Below are positions 36,186 through 44,858 of a DNA stretch of 64,000 nucleotides, piece by piece. Location: NCBI GenBank assembly GCA_964373575.1, contig CAYJVB010000001.1, forward strand, positions 24,058 through 88,057, in the 5' to 3' direction. This stretch comes from CAYJVB01 sp964373575. GTDB lineage: Archaea > Aenigmatarchaeota > Aenigmatarchaeia > CG10238-14. The translations under genes were made by a program, and so were the position numbers. Every line of letters starts with the position of its first letter. Position 1 is the stretch's first letter. The notes beneath the pieces were generated by a model, which did not search any database, was not told the origin of the DNA, and saw only the letters and a program-made list of their open reading frames with translations.

Positions 36186-36398
36186 GTGAAAGCCTTTGCA
36201 TCCAGAAGAATCATCTTAGCTTTGTCTAGTCCTAAAACTCGTTTAGAACTTCTTAGAATAACAAACCTTCCTGATAGAACATTAAGATACAATATCGCAA
36301 TTCTGAAAAAGAAGAAATTGGTAAGAGAAACTCTAATTTTCACCGATATGCGAGCCAAGATGTTCGTTTTAACTTCAGGAGGTAGTGAAAATGTATAA
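36186..36398 (+). CDS. Small winged-helix protein
   Basis: A 70-residue protein from a GTG start, a compact wHTH: RRIILALSSPKTRLELLRITNLPDRTLRYNIAILKKKKLVRE. A TATA-like ATAAATAC at about 36145 and GGTG near the start support expression. It overlaps the next gene, so they form a two-gene unit. Probably an archaeal HTH regulator of its own operon. Confidence 0.65.
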   Translation: MKAFASRRIILALSSPKTRLELLRITNLPDRTLRYNIAILKKKKLVRETLIFTDMRAKMFVLTSGGSENV

Positions 36399-36717
36399 GC
36401 AAGATTTTGAAATAGGTTTCACAGATGATGCAGACGTATTACTTACAACACTAGCTAGAGCGGCATTATTTGACATCAAATCAGTAACTAAACTGGATTT
36501 TCAATTGGTTAAACATCAGATAGGAAAAAAACGTACATACCAAATTATCATTGGCGATACTAGAATAGGACGTTATTATCCTGATGCTAAAGGAGGAGAG
36601 ATTATTCTTTACAATCTAGAGGGGGTTAACAGGACTAGTGGGAATTTTGTTTTGCACTTCAAAGTATATGGTGTGAGATTGTTACACTATGGTGGTTGTG
36701 GCATAATTTCACTATAA
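36391..36717 (+). CDS. Hypothetical protein downstream of wHTH gene
   Basis: A 108-residue soluble protein (a GTG at 36385 could add two residues) preceded by AGGAGGT that lies inside the wHTH gene. It has mixed alpha/beta sequence with IIIGDTRIGRYYPDAKGGEIILYNLEG in the middle and a Gly-rich end. No family recognised. Overlap with the regulator suggests it is a partner or target. Confidence 0.6.
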   Translation: MYKQDFEIGFTDDADVLLTTLARAALFDIKSVTKLDFQLVKHQIGKKRTYQIIIGDTRIGRYYPDAKGGEIILYNLEGVNRTSGNFVLHFKVYGVRLLHYGGCGIISL

Positions 36718-36750
36718 CATGTTGATAACAGGTTGTCTTTTTAAATTTGA

Positions 36751-36758
36751 TTATATAT
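36751..36758 (+). promoter_or_regulatory. TATA box upstream of the tRNA-Cys/cysS region
   Basis: TTATATAT should place a start of transcription at about 36780, well before the tRNA. The interval (36780-36863) contains a perfect 7-bp hairpin (stems 36809-36815 and 36823-36829, seven-base loop). It may be a leader, a small RNA or a terminator for the preceding gene. Confidence 0.4.
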
Positions 36759-36863
36759 GAAATATCTATAAATGGTGGGTTAAGTGACCGGCGAAGATCT
36801 TTGCAACTACTAGATTGAATTTATCTAGTTCTAATTCTATTAACATGAAAAATATTGTTTTAA

Positions 36864-36979
36864 GCGAGGTTGGCAGAAACTATTTAGCTGGAACGGCGAT
36901 GCAGCCGCCTGCAGCACATTTTCTCGAATTAATGAAGTGCAGAGAGCGGCGCAAAGGGGTTCAACTCCCCTACCTCGCT
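36864..36979 (+). tRNA. tRNA-Cys (GCA) with a large insertion
   Basis: The acceptor stem GCGAGGT/ACCTCGC is perfect and the T arm (AGGGG, TTCAACT, CCCCT) is normal. A hairpin at 36894-36910 presents loop ATGCAGC, with U33 followed by GCA, the Cys anticodon. The unpaired T at 36979 fits the U73 identity base of tRNA-Cys, and cysS follows 20 bases on. About 40 bases between anticodon arm and T arm (about 36911-36952) exceed a normal variable loop and are most simply an intron outside the usual 37/38 position; I cannot place its ends. The D loop lacks the GG pair. If not functional it would be a tRNA relic. Confidence 0.7.
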
Positions 36980-36999
36980 TTAACATAAAGGTGCGATGA

Positions 37000-38355
37000 A
37001 TGACACTAAAATTATTCAACACAATGACAAGAAAAAAAGAAATATTCAAACCAATGAAAGGAAAAAAGATAAACGTGTTTGTTTGCGGCCCAACTGTTTA
37101 CGATTATTCACACATCGGTCATGCAAAAACTTATATTCAATTCGATATTATAGTAAAATATTTACGATATAGAGGTTATAACGTCTTCTATCTTCAAAAC
37201 ATCACAGATTTAGACGACAAAATAATACAACGTGCAAAAGAAAAACAAATAATACCTAAAAAACTTGCAGAACAATTTGAAAGGGAATATTATAAAGATA
37301 TGAAAGCATTAGGAGTAAATAGTGTAAACAAATACGCACGAGCAACTGATTTTATAAAAACTATAATACAACAAGTAGAAACTTTGACGAGAAAGAGTTT
37401 TGCTTACGAAATAGATGATGGTATCTATTATGACTTATCAAAATTCTCAGAATACGGAAAATTATCTGGAAGAACAAGTTTAGAGGCAGAAGATGCTGTC
37501 ACTAGAATAGACGAGAATATTGCTAAGAAAAACAAAGGAGACTTTTGCTTATGGAAAAGATCTAAGCCAAATGAACCGAAATGGCCATCAAATTGGGGGA
37601 ATGGAAGACCGGGTTGGCATATTGAAGATACAGCTATAACCGAAAGCTTCTTTGGTCCTCAATATGATATTCACGGCGGAGCAAGGGATTTAATATTTCC
37701 ACATCATGAAGCAGAGATCGCTCAAATGGAAGCAGCTTCAGGCAAAAAACCTTTTGTGAAATATTGGTTACATACAGGATTTCTAACAGTTAACGGTCAA
37801 AAAATGGCTAAGTCTCTAGGCAACTTCATTACAATAAGAGATGCATTGAAAAAATGGGATGCAAAAACCCTGAGATATCTTTTCATTTCGACTCATTACA
37901 AAAGCACCATTGATTTCTCAGAAAAAAATTTAGACAAAGCTAAAAATAGTTTAGATAGACTGAACGAGTTTGTGAGAAAAACAAAAAAAGGCAAAGACAA
38001 CTATGATCCAAAATTGATAGAAAAAACAAGAGAAAAATTCATCAAAGCAGTGGATAACGATTTCGATACTCTTAATGCACTTGCAATTATATTCGATTTC
38101 GTGAAAGAGGTTAACAAAGTTGGTGGCGGAAAAAAAGCATATAATCTTATGATGGAATTTGACAAGATATTTGGGATACTTTCTAATGTTGGGGAAATTA
38201 AATTGTCAGGAGAAGCTATGAAACTTATTGCAGAAAGAGAAAAAGCCAGAAAAAATAATGATTGGGAAAAAGCAGATAAAATTAGGGAAGAGTTAAAGAA
38301 AAAGGGAATAATTCTGGAAGACACGAGAGCTGGTGTTAAATGGAAATTAGTTTAA
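37000..38355 (+). CDS. cysS: Cysteinyl-tRNA synthetase
   Basis: A 451-residue class I synthetase that charges tRNA-Cys. CGPTVYDYSHIGH (29-41) holds the first zinc Cys and the HIGH motif; KMAKSLGNF (about 265-273) is the KMSKS loop; FDIHGG-like YDIHGGARDLIFPHHEAEIAQ is present with the His and Glu metal ligands. The usual GWHIECSAM reads GWHIEDTAI, so the second zinc Cys is Asp. The C-terminal DALR-like and anticodon domains are shorter but present. It directly follows the tRNA-Cys gene. Confidence 0.95.
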   Translation: MTLKLFNTMTRKKEIFKPMKGKKINVFVCGPTVYDYSHIGHAKTYIQFDIIVKYLRYRGYNVFYLQNITDLDDKIIQRAKEKQIIPKKLAEQFEREYYKDMKALGVNSVNKYARATDFIKTIIQQVETLTRKSFAYEIDDGIYYDLSKFSEYGKLSGRTSLEAEDAVTRIDENIAKKNKGDFCLWKRSKPNEPKWPSNWGNGRPGWHIEDTAITESFFGPQYDIHGGARDLIFPHHEAEIAQMEAASGKKPFVKYWLHTGFLTVNGQKMAKSLGNFITIRDALKKWDAKTLRYLFISTHYKSTIDFSEKNLDKAKNSLDRLNEFVRKTKKGKDNYDPKLIEKTREKFIKAVDNDFDTLNALAIIFDFVKEVNKVGGGKKAYNLMMEFDKIFGILSNVGEIKLSGEAMKLIAEREKARKNNDWEKADKIREELKKKGIILEDTRAGVKWKLV

Positions 38356-38381
38356 TTACCCATTAATTCATAATACATTCT

Positions 38382-39008
38382 ATGGAATCAAAAGAGAAAA
38401 AAAACAGATTATTTTCTAGAATGAAAGAAGTTTGGATTAAAAATAAAGATGGCACTTTGGAAAAATTTAATAAAGAAAAAATAAAGGAAGCATTGGTAAA
38501 AGTAGGCACTCCTCTAAGATTGGCATCTGAAATCTCATCGAAAGCGCTTTTATGGTCTAAAAAGAAAAAAGAAATCGATGTCAATGAACTAGAAAAAAAA
38601 GTATTTGAATTGACTGCTCAAAAAAGTATTTCTGCCGCGTACGCTTTCAAAGAATTTACAACGAAAAAAATTATTGGAAAGGTTAGACAACAATTTACTA
38701 AAAAAGAAGTTGCAAGAATGCTAACATCATTGTTCGTCATTATTCAAATCTATGCATTTCGAGGTGAATATTTTGAAATAAGTAAAGGATTACTGATCTT
38801 ATCATTAAGCATAGTCACATCATCAATTGTCCTGTTATTGTATGTTGGAAAAATTGAAATGTGGAAACATTTATTTGTCGGCATTTTAGTATCACTCATA
38901 CTTTCAACAACTGCAGCATTGATATTAAATGTGAAATTGGAAGGAATTGTTGTAGCAGCTTCAGCTGCTTTACCCGTATCAACTATGGTTAATGTATTAA
39001 AATCATAA
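38382..39008 (+). CDS. ATP-cone-like domain fused to membrane helices
   Basis: A 208-residue protein. Residues about 13-100 (VWIKNKDGTLEKFNKEKIKEALVKVG...AYAFKEFTTKKI) match the ATP-cone fold known as the nucleotide sensor of ribonucleotide reductases and NrdR. Four hydrophobic helices follow (about 108-125, 133-152, 160-180, 183-203). This fusion suggests a membrane protein sensing adenine nucleotides; function is otherwise unknown. It lies 26 bases after cysS. Confidence 0.7.
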   Translation: MESKEKKNRLFSRMKEVWIKNKDGTLEKFNKEKIKEALVKVGTPLRLASEISSKALLWSKKKKEIDVNELEKKVFELTAQKSISAAYAFKEFTTKKIIGKVRQQFTKKEVARMLTSLFVIIQIYAFRGEYFEISKGLLILSLSIVTSSIVLLLYVGKIEMWKHLFVGILVSLILSTTAALILNVKLEGIVVAASAALPVSTMVNVLKS

Positions 39009-39010
39009 AT

Positions 39011-39285
39011 GCAAGGAGCACATCCTTGGTGGATATGACTCTACGATTAAGTTTATCCGAGATCTTTCCTCCACCTTCTGAACTCGTGAGCACTGAAGCA
39101 TATACCTTATGGCTGCTCGGTTCCCCGACTGACCAGTTTCGATATACATACAGTCCCAGGAGGGAAGGCTTCTCAGTCCAGATTCCGGGCTTAATCATGA
39201 AACCATACCGCCCTTGAACTTCAACCCCCGCTGTAGCTCACTTCGGGTTACAGGGAAGAGCTAACTCCCCGGTCTAGCTCCTTGC
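39011..39285 (-). ncRNA. Archaeal signal recognition particle (7S) RNA
   Basis: Read on the minus strand, both ends pair over about nine bases (GCAAGGAGC with GCTCCTTGC). The 5' Alu part carries CCTGTAACCCGAAG-type sequence, and the S domain has CTGGTCAGTCGGGG followed by AACCGAGCAGCC, the helix 8 core that binds SRP54 (GGTCAG...GGAA...GAGCAGCC in the family). The length of about 275 bases fits. An open frame on the opposite strand is therefore spurious. The RNA forms the scaffold for co-translational targeting of membrane and secreted proteins. Confidence 0.93.
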
Positions 39286-39306
39286 AATTAAGTTAATAGG
39301 ATCGAG

Positions 39307-39318
39307 ATATTTTAAATT
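39307..39318 (-). promoter_or_regulatory. Promoter of SRP RNA
   Basis: AATTTAAAATAT on the minus strand is centred 27 bases before the predicted 5' end of the SRP RNA, with a purine-rich BRE-like GAAAGGT before it. This is a textbook archaeal promoter and supports the 5' end at 39285. Confidence 0.75.
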
Positions 39319-39421
39319 ACCTTTCGTAACCAATAGTTCATATAAAAAATATATTATGGAGTATATAAAAACTTAAATACTATATGTTACTATTAAGTAG
39401 TAATAATCAAGGTGAAAATAT

Positions 39422-39829
39422 ATGGTACTAGATACAAACCAAGAAATCACTGTATTCTATATACTTAATCCCTTTTTAGGTGAAGATAATTACTTTCGAT
39501 ATTTGCTTGAATTCACTGGCGGGTCGGATTTTCCTAACGACCAATTAAGAAATGACTTTGAGATGATCACAAGATCTATAGGTCAAATTCCCGGTAGTAC
39601 TGATTATTATGCTAGTATATACCAAAGAGATGCGGAAGGCGGATTAATAGACTTTGCTAGGGAAAGAGGATATGTCGTTGTACAATTTGATGAAGGAAGA
39701 AAACAATTATCTGATGCTAAACACCCCCTTAGAATTGCCGGTATTACAACCCCATACCATAAAACAGCTTCTGAGTTATCTAGTCTTTTGGAAGAAAGAG
39801 GGTATGCTGTAAAAAAGGGATATCAATAA
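39422..39829 (+). CDS. Hypothetical protein
   Basis: A 135-residue soluble acidic protein preceded by a TATA-like AACTTAAATAC (39371-39381) and an AGGTG site before the ATG. No Cys, no known motif. The C-terminal half (RIAGITTPYHKTASELSSLLEERGYAVKKGY) reads as a small alpha/beta fold. Function unknown. Confidence 0.6.
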   Translation: MVLDTNQEITVFYILNPFLGEDNYFRYLLEFTGGSDFPNDQLRNDFEMITRSIGQIPGSTDYYASIYQRDAEGGLIDFARERGYVVVQFDEGRKQLSDAKHPLRIAGITTPYHKTASELSSLLEERGYAVKKGYQ

Positions 39830-39880
39830 TTTAACTTTCCTTTCCGAACTTAACAAGAGAAATTTCTTCGATAAAATGAA

Positions 39881-41056
39881 CTATCCTAATACTTTCTCTA
39901 TTCTAGCCATCGCTTCCTCAATTTTATGATAAACAGTAGCATAACTTATCCTAACAAACCCTTCTCCATACTTCCCAAACTCAGTTCCCGGCACAACCAA
40001 CACCTTAGCCTTCTTCAGCAAAAATTCGGAAAATTTGACAGATTTCATTCTAAACGATCTAATATTTGGGAAAACATAAAACGCTCCTTTAGGCTCTAAT
40101 GTCTTAAATCCAGAAATTTCATTTAATCTTCTCATCACCAACTTTCTCCTTCTATCATATTCACCAACCATCTTCTTTACTGATTTCTGCGGACCTTTCA
40201 ATGCGGCAACAGCAGCTAATTGCGAAATTGTCGGTGTAGATAGTGTAGTCCCCAATTTTAATCTCGTCATCGCTTTAATCAATTCAGGATGCCCTGTGGC
40301 ATATCCAACCCTGAACCCCGGCATCGCATAAGTCTTAGAAAACGTGAAAATACTTATGACATATTCCTCCATACCATTCAAACTACCAATACTCACATGT
40401 TTAGCATTATCATAAACAAAATCCTCGTATGCCTCATCAGAAATTACAACTAGTTTACTATCAACCGCAAAATCTGCAATCTCTTCCAATCTCTTCTTAC
40501 CAAAAACTGTTCCAGTCGGGTTCGACGGCGAGTTCAATATAACAGCTCTAGTTTTCTTGGGATGTATAACCTCTTTCATTCTATCAATGTTATATTCAAA
40601 ATGCTCATCTTGCCTCAACTGGAGAGATAACGGAACACCATTCAGGCTTTCAACTATTGGAATATACGCCAAATATCCGGGATTAGGAACAATGACAGAT
40701 TCTCCAGGATCAACTAATGACATTAACGATAGCAAAATAGCCTCCTTTCCACCGACAGTTATTACAATATCTTCCGGTCTAGTATCTATCTTATTTTTCC
40801 TTTTCAATTTCCTTGCTATAACTTCTTTAACTTCTGCCATTCCGCCAATAGCAGTATAATGTGTAAAACCCTTATCTAGCATTCTTTTAGCATAATCTCT
40901 TACATTTTTTGGTGCAACAAAATCCGGTTCACCGGGTCCAAGAGAAATAACACCTTTCTCCTCCTCAGCAATCTTCATTATCTCTACAAATTGCGTCTCC
41001 GGCAATTCCATCTCTCTTTCAGAAATAATTCTTCTGATAGCAAAATGTTTTTTCAT
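39881..41056 (-). CDS. Class I/II aminotransferase (aspartate aminotransferase-like)
   Basis: A 391-residue PLP enzyme of fold type I. SLGPGEPDF (38-46), NPTG (about 179-182), SDEAYEDF (206-213), the PLP Lys241 in SFSKTYAMPGFRVGY-like FTFSKTY, and RISYA near the C-terminus are all present. It moves amino groups between an amino acid and a 2-oxo acid; the archaeal branch usually acts on aspartate or aromatic amino acids. Divergent from acdA with a 38-base gap. Confidence 0.92.
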   Translation of the reverse strand: MKKHFAIRRIISEREMELPETQFVEIMKIAEEEKGVISLGPGEPDFVAPKNVRDYAKRMLDKGFTHYTAIGGMAEVKEVIARKLKRKNKIDTRPEDIVITVGGKEAILLSLMSLVDPGESVIVPNPGYLAYIPIVESLNGVPLSLQLRQDEHFEYNIDRMKEVIHPKKTRAVILNSPSNPTGTVFGKKRLEEIADFAVDSKLVVISDEAYEDFVYDNAKHVSIGSLNGMEEYVISIFTFSKTYAMPGFRVGYATGHPELIKAMTRLKLGTTLSTPTISQLAAVAALKGPQKSVKKMVGEYDRRRKLVMRRLNEISGFKTLEPKGAFYVFPNIRSFRMKSVKFSEFLLKKAKVLVVPGTEFGKYGEGFVRISYATVYHKIEEAMARIEKVLG

Positions 41057-41094
41057 AATATGAACATTTTAATTCGCGAAAATAAATTATTACC

Positions 41095-42468
41095 ATGAAC
41101 GTTTCAAAGTCCTTTTTCAATCCCAAATCAGTTGCTGTTATAGGTGCATCCAGAGAACCAGAAAAATTAGGCTACATAGTTTTTTCAAATTTCATAAAAA
41201 GCGGATACAAAGGAAAGGTATACCCAGTTAATCTAAATGCAGAAATGATTCTTGGTAAAAAATCGTACAAATCAGTTCTTAACATTCCGAATGAGGTTGA
41301 CCTCGCCATAATTATTATTCCTGCTAAAATTGTCTCAACAATTCTTAATGAGTGCATAGAGAAGAAAATCAAATCAGCTATTGTGATTTCGGCTGGTTTC
41401 GCGGAAACAGGGAGTCAAGGAAAAAAATTGGAGGACGATCTGAAAAAAATAATTTCTGGAAAAATTACAAGAATCATAGGTCCAAACTGTTTGGGCATAT
41501 ACGACGCATATTCTAAGGTAGATACATTGTTTCTGTCTAAAGAAAGGTGTGGTAGGCCAGAAAAAGGCAACATTTCCTTCATATCTCAATCCGGGGCTGT
41601 TGGTTCTACAATTCTCGATTGGCTGGCAGAAGAAAATATCGGAATCAGCAAATTCATCTCCTACGGGAATGCACTTGATGTAGATGAAAGCGATCTTATC
41701 GAATTCCTAGGCAACGATAAATCCACTGATGTTATTCTAGTCTATCTAGAAGGTATAGAATCATCTGGTGAGAAATTCATTGAAATAACAAAAAAAGTTT
41801 CAAAAAAAAAGCCAATCATCGTCTTGAAATCAGGTAAAACAAAAAAAGGTATGCAAGCAGTTTCTTCACATACAGGTTCCTTAGCAGGGTCAGGCCAAAT
41901 TTATTCTGCCGCCTTCAAACAAGCCCATATTATCGAAGCCGACAACTGGGAAGAGCTTCTTGATTTTGGTTTAGCGTTTGCAACCCAAGAATTGCCTAAA
42001 GGAAATAGAATAGCCATTATTACAGACGGCGGGGGTTTTGGTGTATTAGCAACAGACGAAGCAGAAAGACAGCAACTATTTCTACCAGAACCATCATCAG
42101 GATTAAAACAAAAAATGTCAAAACTAATGCCACCTTACGTTAGTCTTCACAACCCTATTGATTTAACTGGCGATGCAGATGCAAAACGGTACAAGCTAGC
42201 CATAGAAGAATGCATGAAAAGCAAGGAGTTCGATGGTGTAATTGCTATAACATTGTTTCAAGTTCCAACACTGGGAAAAGAAATTGTTGATTATTTGTCT
42301 GCAATAAAAAGAAAATATAAAAAGCCATTATTGGCTTGCGCAGCGGGAGGAAAATTTTCTAATGAATTAAGCAACAAATTAATAGAAAAAGGAATTCCAG
42401 TTTATACGACACCTGAAAGAGCAGTTAAGGCAATGAAAGCTTTAGTCAACTTTGGCATTTCTCACTAA
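41095..42468 (+). CDS. acdA: ADP-forming acetyl-CoA synthetase, alpha subunit
   Basis: A 457-residue protein with the CoA-binding domain (KSVAVIGASREPEKLGY, 11-27), succinyl-CoA-ligase-like domain (IIGPNCLGIYD, ISQSGAVGSTILDW) and phosphohistidine loop with His259 in SSHTGSLAG. The enzyme makes ATP from ADP while turning acetyl-CoA into acetate, the energy-saving step of archaeal fermentation. The ATP-grasp beta subunit is not in the window and must be encoded elsewhere. The end overlaps the convergent gene by 23 bases. Confidence 0.92.
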   Translation: MNVSKSFFNPKSVAVIGASREPEKLGYIVFSNFIKSGYKGKVYPVNLNAEMILGKKSYKSVLNIPNEVDLAIIIIPAKIVSTILNECIEKKIKSAIVISAGFAETGSQGKKLEDDLKKIISGKITRIIGPNCLGIYDAYSKVDTLFLSKERCGRPEKGNISFISQSGAVGSTILDWLAEENIGISKFISYGNALDVDESDLIEFLGNDKSTDVILVYLEGIESSGEKFIEITKKVSKKKPIIVLKSGKTKKGMQAVSSHTGSLAGSGQIYSAAFKQAHIIEADNWEELLDFGLAFATQELPKGNRIAIITDGGGFGVLATDEAERQQLFLPEPSSGLKQKMSKLMPPYVSLHNPIDLTGDADAKRYKLAIEECMKSKEFDGVIAITLFQVPTLGKEIVDYLSAIKRKYKKPLLACAAGGKFSNELSNKLIEKGIPVYTTPERAVKAMKALVNFGISH

Positions 42469-43090
42469 CACGATTTACATTACTCGCATTGGTTGGGATG
42501 AACTGTTGACCACAATAGAAATTATCATCAACTCTACCGCAACACAGTATTTTCGAATTAGAAAATGTATAATAATCACAATCTTTATCCTTAGCATAAC
42601 TACACTCTAGACTCCTATAACTGTTTTCTAGTCCTGTATGTTTGTTTTGTAAGTCATTAAATGCGCCTTGTATAGCAGCACTGGTGTTGATTAATTGTGT
42701 AAACTCTGCATTGCAGCTAGTTAACTTTTCTTCAGTAACTTTCAGGTCAGCTTCAGTTCTATTTAACATCTCTTTTCTATTTCCCAAATCTGTATTACAC
42801 ACAGCCAAGCTGGTTTCATAATCTCCAACTTCTTCTTTCAACGCATTAATCTGACCTTCTTGAACAACAAGTTGCGATTGCGTTTCAGCTATCTTTGCTG
42901 TATAAGATGCATATCCAGTATAAGACAAACCGCCTATAGCTAAAACAGCCAAAATGACTACGACAAATGGGAACTTGTTATCCCTAAAACTGTAGGAAAA
43001 AATATTTTTTATGGGTCTCTGGACTCTATCTTTCAATCTTTCAAAGAATTCTCTTGCCTTGGTCTTCTTCTCTTCATAAGGTTCGTACAT
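42446..43090 (-). CDS. Membrane-anchored coiled-coil protein with Cys-rich end
   Basis: A 214-residue protein: basic cytoplasmic N-terminus (1-40), one helix (about 42-64), an outer coiled coil (about 68-160) and a short domain with CDYYTFSNSKILCCGRVDDNFYCGQ and a terminal C. Type II orientation is expected from the basic N-terminus. Not assigned to a family; probably a cell-surface spacer. Confidence 0.65.
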   Translation of the reverse strand: MYEPYEEKKTKAREFFERLKDRVQRPIKNIFSYSFRDNKFPFVVVILAVLAIGGLSYTGYASYTAKIAETQSQLVVQEGQINALKEEVGDYETSLAVCNTDLGNRKEMLNRTEADLKVTEEKLTSCNAEFTQLINTSAAIQGAFNDLQNKHTGLENSYRSLECSYAKDKDCDYYTFSNSKILCCGRVDDNFYCGQQFIPTNASNVNRVSEKCQS

Positions 43091-43127
43091 TATTATCTGA
43101 AATACTTTTGACTTTCAAACTATATAT

Positions 43128-43409
43128 TTATTTTTTAAAAGCCGTTTCGAACTCTTTTCTCAATTCCTTCAATTCTACTTGAACCCTATTTGCACTATCC
43201 CTCAAAGCCTTTTGTGGTTGTGCCCTGCCCTTCATCTTTACAAAAACTTTGGGTTCTGCCATGTACGGATGTTCTTTTACGCTAGCAGATTCTTCAACAT
43301 TTTCATCATTCCACAGCTCATCCCTGATCAAATTTGCAAATCCAATAGTATCCCCTTTCAGCTCAACAAGAATAGTGTTCCCATCACTTTTGACCTCCCT
43401 TACTTCCAT
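43128..43409 (-). CDS. rpoL: DNA-directed RNA polymerase subunit Rpo11 (L)
   Basis: A 93-residue protein with the RPB11/RpoL fold: MEVREVKSDGNTILVELKGDT, FANLIRDELW, and HPYMAEPKVFVKMKG, the family pattern GEDHTL..LLR..L......Y..EHP....P...I. It dimerises with Rpo3 to start polymerase assembly. Its start overlaps the stop of the METTL5-like gene by one base. Confidence 0.9.
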   Translation of the reverse strand: MEVREVKSDGNTILVELKGDTIGFANLIRDELWNDENVEESASVKEHPYMAEPKVFVKMKGRAQPQKALRDSANRVQVELKELRKEFETAFKK

Positions 43410-44035
43410 TATTTCACCTCAATTACAAAAAGATCAACATCAAACTCCACTTTAGGTTTTCTGTGGAACCTAAACATATGTGGTATCCTAAATTTATAAG
43501 TGATAATACTTTTAACCTTTCCGTTTCTTGCTTCTACAAAGTCCCTGATAAAATTTCTAGACTTTTCATAGCTCCGATGCAGGGTATATATATTCTTAGC
43601 CACTTCCAGAGCCTTCTTTAAAAAAGGCCTATCAGCATGCTTGTTTTGAATGCCAAAAGGAGGATTTTGTATCACAGTATCAACATTCTCATCCCATTCA
43701 TTAATGTCAGAATTGACAAAATCGATTTTTATTTGTTCTTGGGTCATTTTTCTGATAATTTCAACATTTTCTCTAGCAGTTTTCAAGGCATTTTCATCTA
43801 CGTCTAGTGCAACAACCTTTTTTGCCCCCAATAAAGAAGCTCCTATCGCTAACCTTCCACTCCCACATCCAAAGTCAGCAACAACCCTGTTTTTTATATG
43901 TTCAGAAATATACGCAAGATTCAAAATCTCAGCAGCCAAATCTCCGGTTATAGTATACTGCTCTAGACTAGGCTTCGGGTTAAATTGTTCCTTTAATCCA
44001 GATAATATAATTTCCAATTCCTTCTTCATCCCCAT
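43409..44035 (-). CDS. METTL5-like N6-adenine methyltransferase
   Basis: A 208-residue class I SAM methyltransferase. It has LEQYTITGDLAAEIL, motif I VADFGCGSGRLAIGASLLG, and catalytic NPPFGIQNKHADRPFL, the NPPFG[T/I]...D..FL signature of METTL5, which methylates an adenine in small-subunit rRNA in eukaryotes. I use the ATG at 44035 because a TATA-like TTTATAA is about 30 bases upstream; a longer frame starts at 44074. Linked to rpoL in one operon. Confidence 0.88.
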   Translation of the reverse strand: MGMKKELEIILSGLKEQFNPKPSLEQYTITGDLAAEILNLAYISEHIKNRVVADFGCGSGRLAIGASLLGAKKVVALDVDENALKTARENVEIIRKMTQEQIKIDFVNSDINEWDENVDTVIQNPPFGIQNKHADRPFLKKALEVAKNIYTLHRSYEKSRNFIRDFVEARNGKVKSIITYKFRIPHMFRFHRKPKVEFDVDLFVIEVK

Positions 44036-44076
44036 TCTATCAGAAATAATAATCAAATAAAGGTTATAAACCAAAC

Positions 44077-44844
44077 TCAGAGAACTCTCCTAAGAAGCTC
44101 TAAAATTTTATCAAGAATTAATGTAATCCATGCAGTTGGCTTAGTTTTGAGCAAGTGTGAATAATCACCTTCTTTTATTCCCAAGTTCTTACCTACAGCC
44201 GAATCTGTTTTTTCAAGAACTTCAATAACATCTTCATAGCTGTATGATATCTCAGCATAGTATGAATTGGAACATTTTCTAGTCACATTTCTTTCATTTG
44301 AACAAGGGAAATAAAACTTGCATGGTTGTGTTATTGTCCAAAATTTTTCACCCTTCTCTAGTTTGTTATCCACTTTGCTCTCAAAAGGTAAATGGCACTT
44401 GAAATAATCCTCTCCCATTGTCTGATGAACAGGAACATAGCTATCAGTAAAATAATGGGCTGCAACACCAACATAAAACGAGAAATTACTAATAGTAGCA
44501 TTATTCAATGCCTCCTCGAAATTTTCCATTGCAGGACAATCAAAATAATTATCTTCCATGCACTCCTGAAAATCAGTAAAATATGGTAATTCACCAGCAT
44601 TTGTTCTGTTTACATCGATTACTTTACACTGCTTAGCAACATAGCAATAATGATTTCTCGAATCTTTATACTCTTTGTCAGGAGCAAGACACCCTCTCAG
44701 AAATTCATCTCTATCTAATCTTTTATTTAGTTCTATATTAGAATTGTAAATGTGTTCACAAAAAAAAGAATGTGTTTCCCATCCCCAGCTATAGACAGCA
44801 GGGATAGTTAGCAAGAATGCAGCCAAAATTGATAATAATTTCAT
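44077..44844 (-). CDS. Secreted zinc-dependent phospholipase C/S1-P1 nuclease-fold protein
   Basis: A 255-residue protein with a signal peptide (1-19, VYS-W) and mature N-terminus WGWETH, where the first Trp binds zinc in this fold. Further ligands appear in HYCYVAK and in GVAAHYFTDSYVPVHQTM (HxxxDxxxPxH pattern). Enzymes with this fold cleave phospholipids or nucleic acids outside the cell. It has six or more Cys. The distal part is less conserved, so substrate is open. Confidence 0.75.
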   Translation of the reverse strand: MKLLSILAAFLLTIPAVYSWGWETHSFFCEHIYNSNIELNKRLDRDEFLRGCLAPDKEYKDSRNHYCYVAKQCKVIDVNRTNAGELPYFTDFQECMEDNYFDCPAMENFEEALNNATISNFSFYVGVAAHYFTDSYVPVHQTMGEDYFKCHLPFESKVDNKLEKGEKFWTITQPCKFYFPCSNERNVTRKCSNSYYAEISYSYEDVIEVLEKTDSAVGKNLGIKEGDYSHLLKTKPTAWITLILDKILELLRRVL

Positions 44845-44858
44845 GTAAAGAAATTATT

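Noticed and set aside
39026..39217. Open frames on either strand in the 39.0-39.2 kb region
   Set aside because: They lie inside the SRP RNA, whose paired ends and helix 8 core are clear.
41095..42468. Succinyl-CoA ligase alpha subunit
   Set aside because: Length and the CoA-binding plus His loop order fit the ADP-forming acetyl-CoA synthetase alpha subunit instead.
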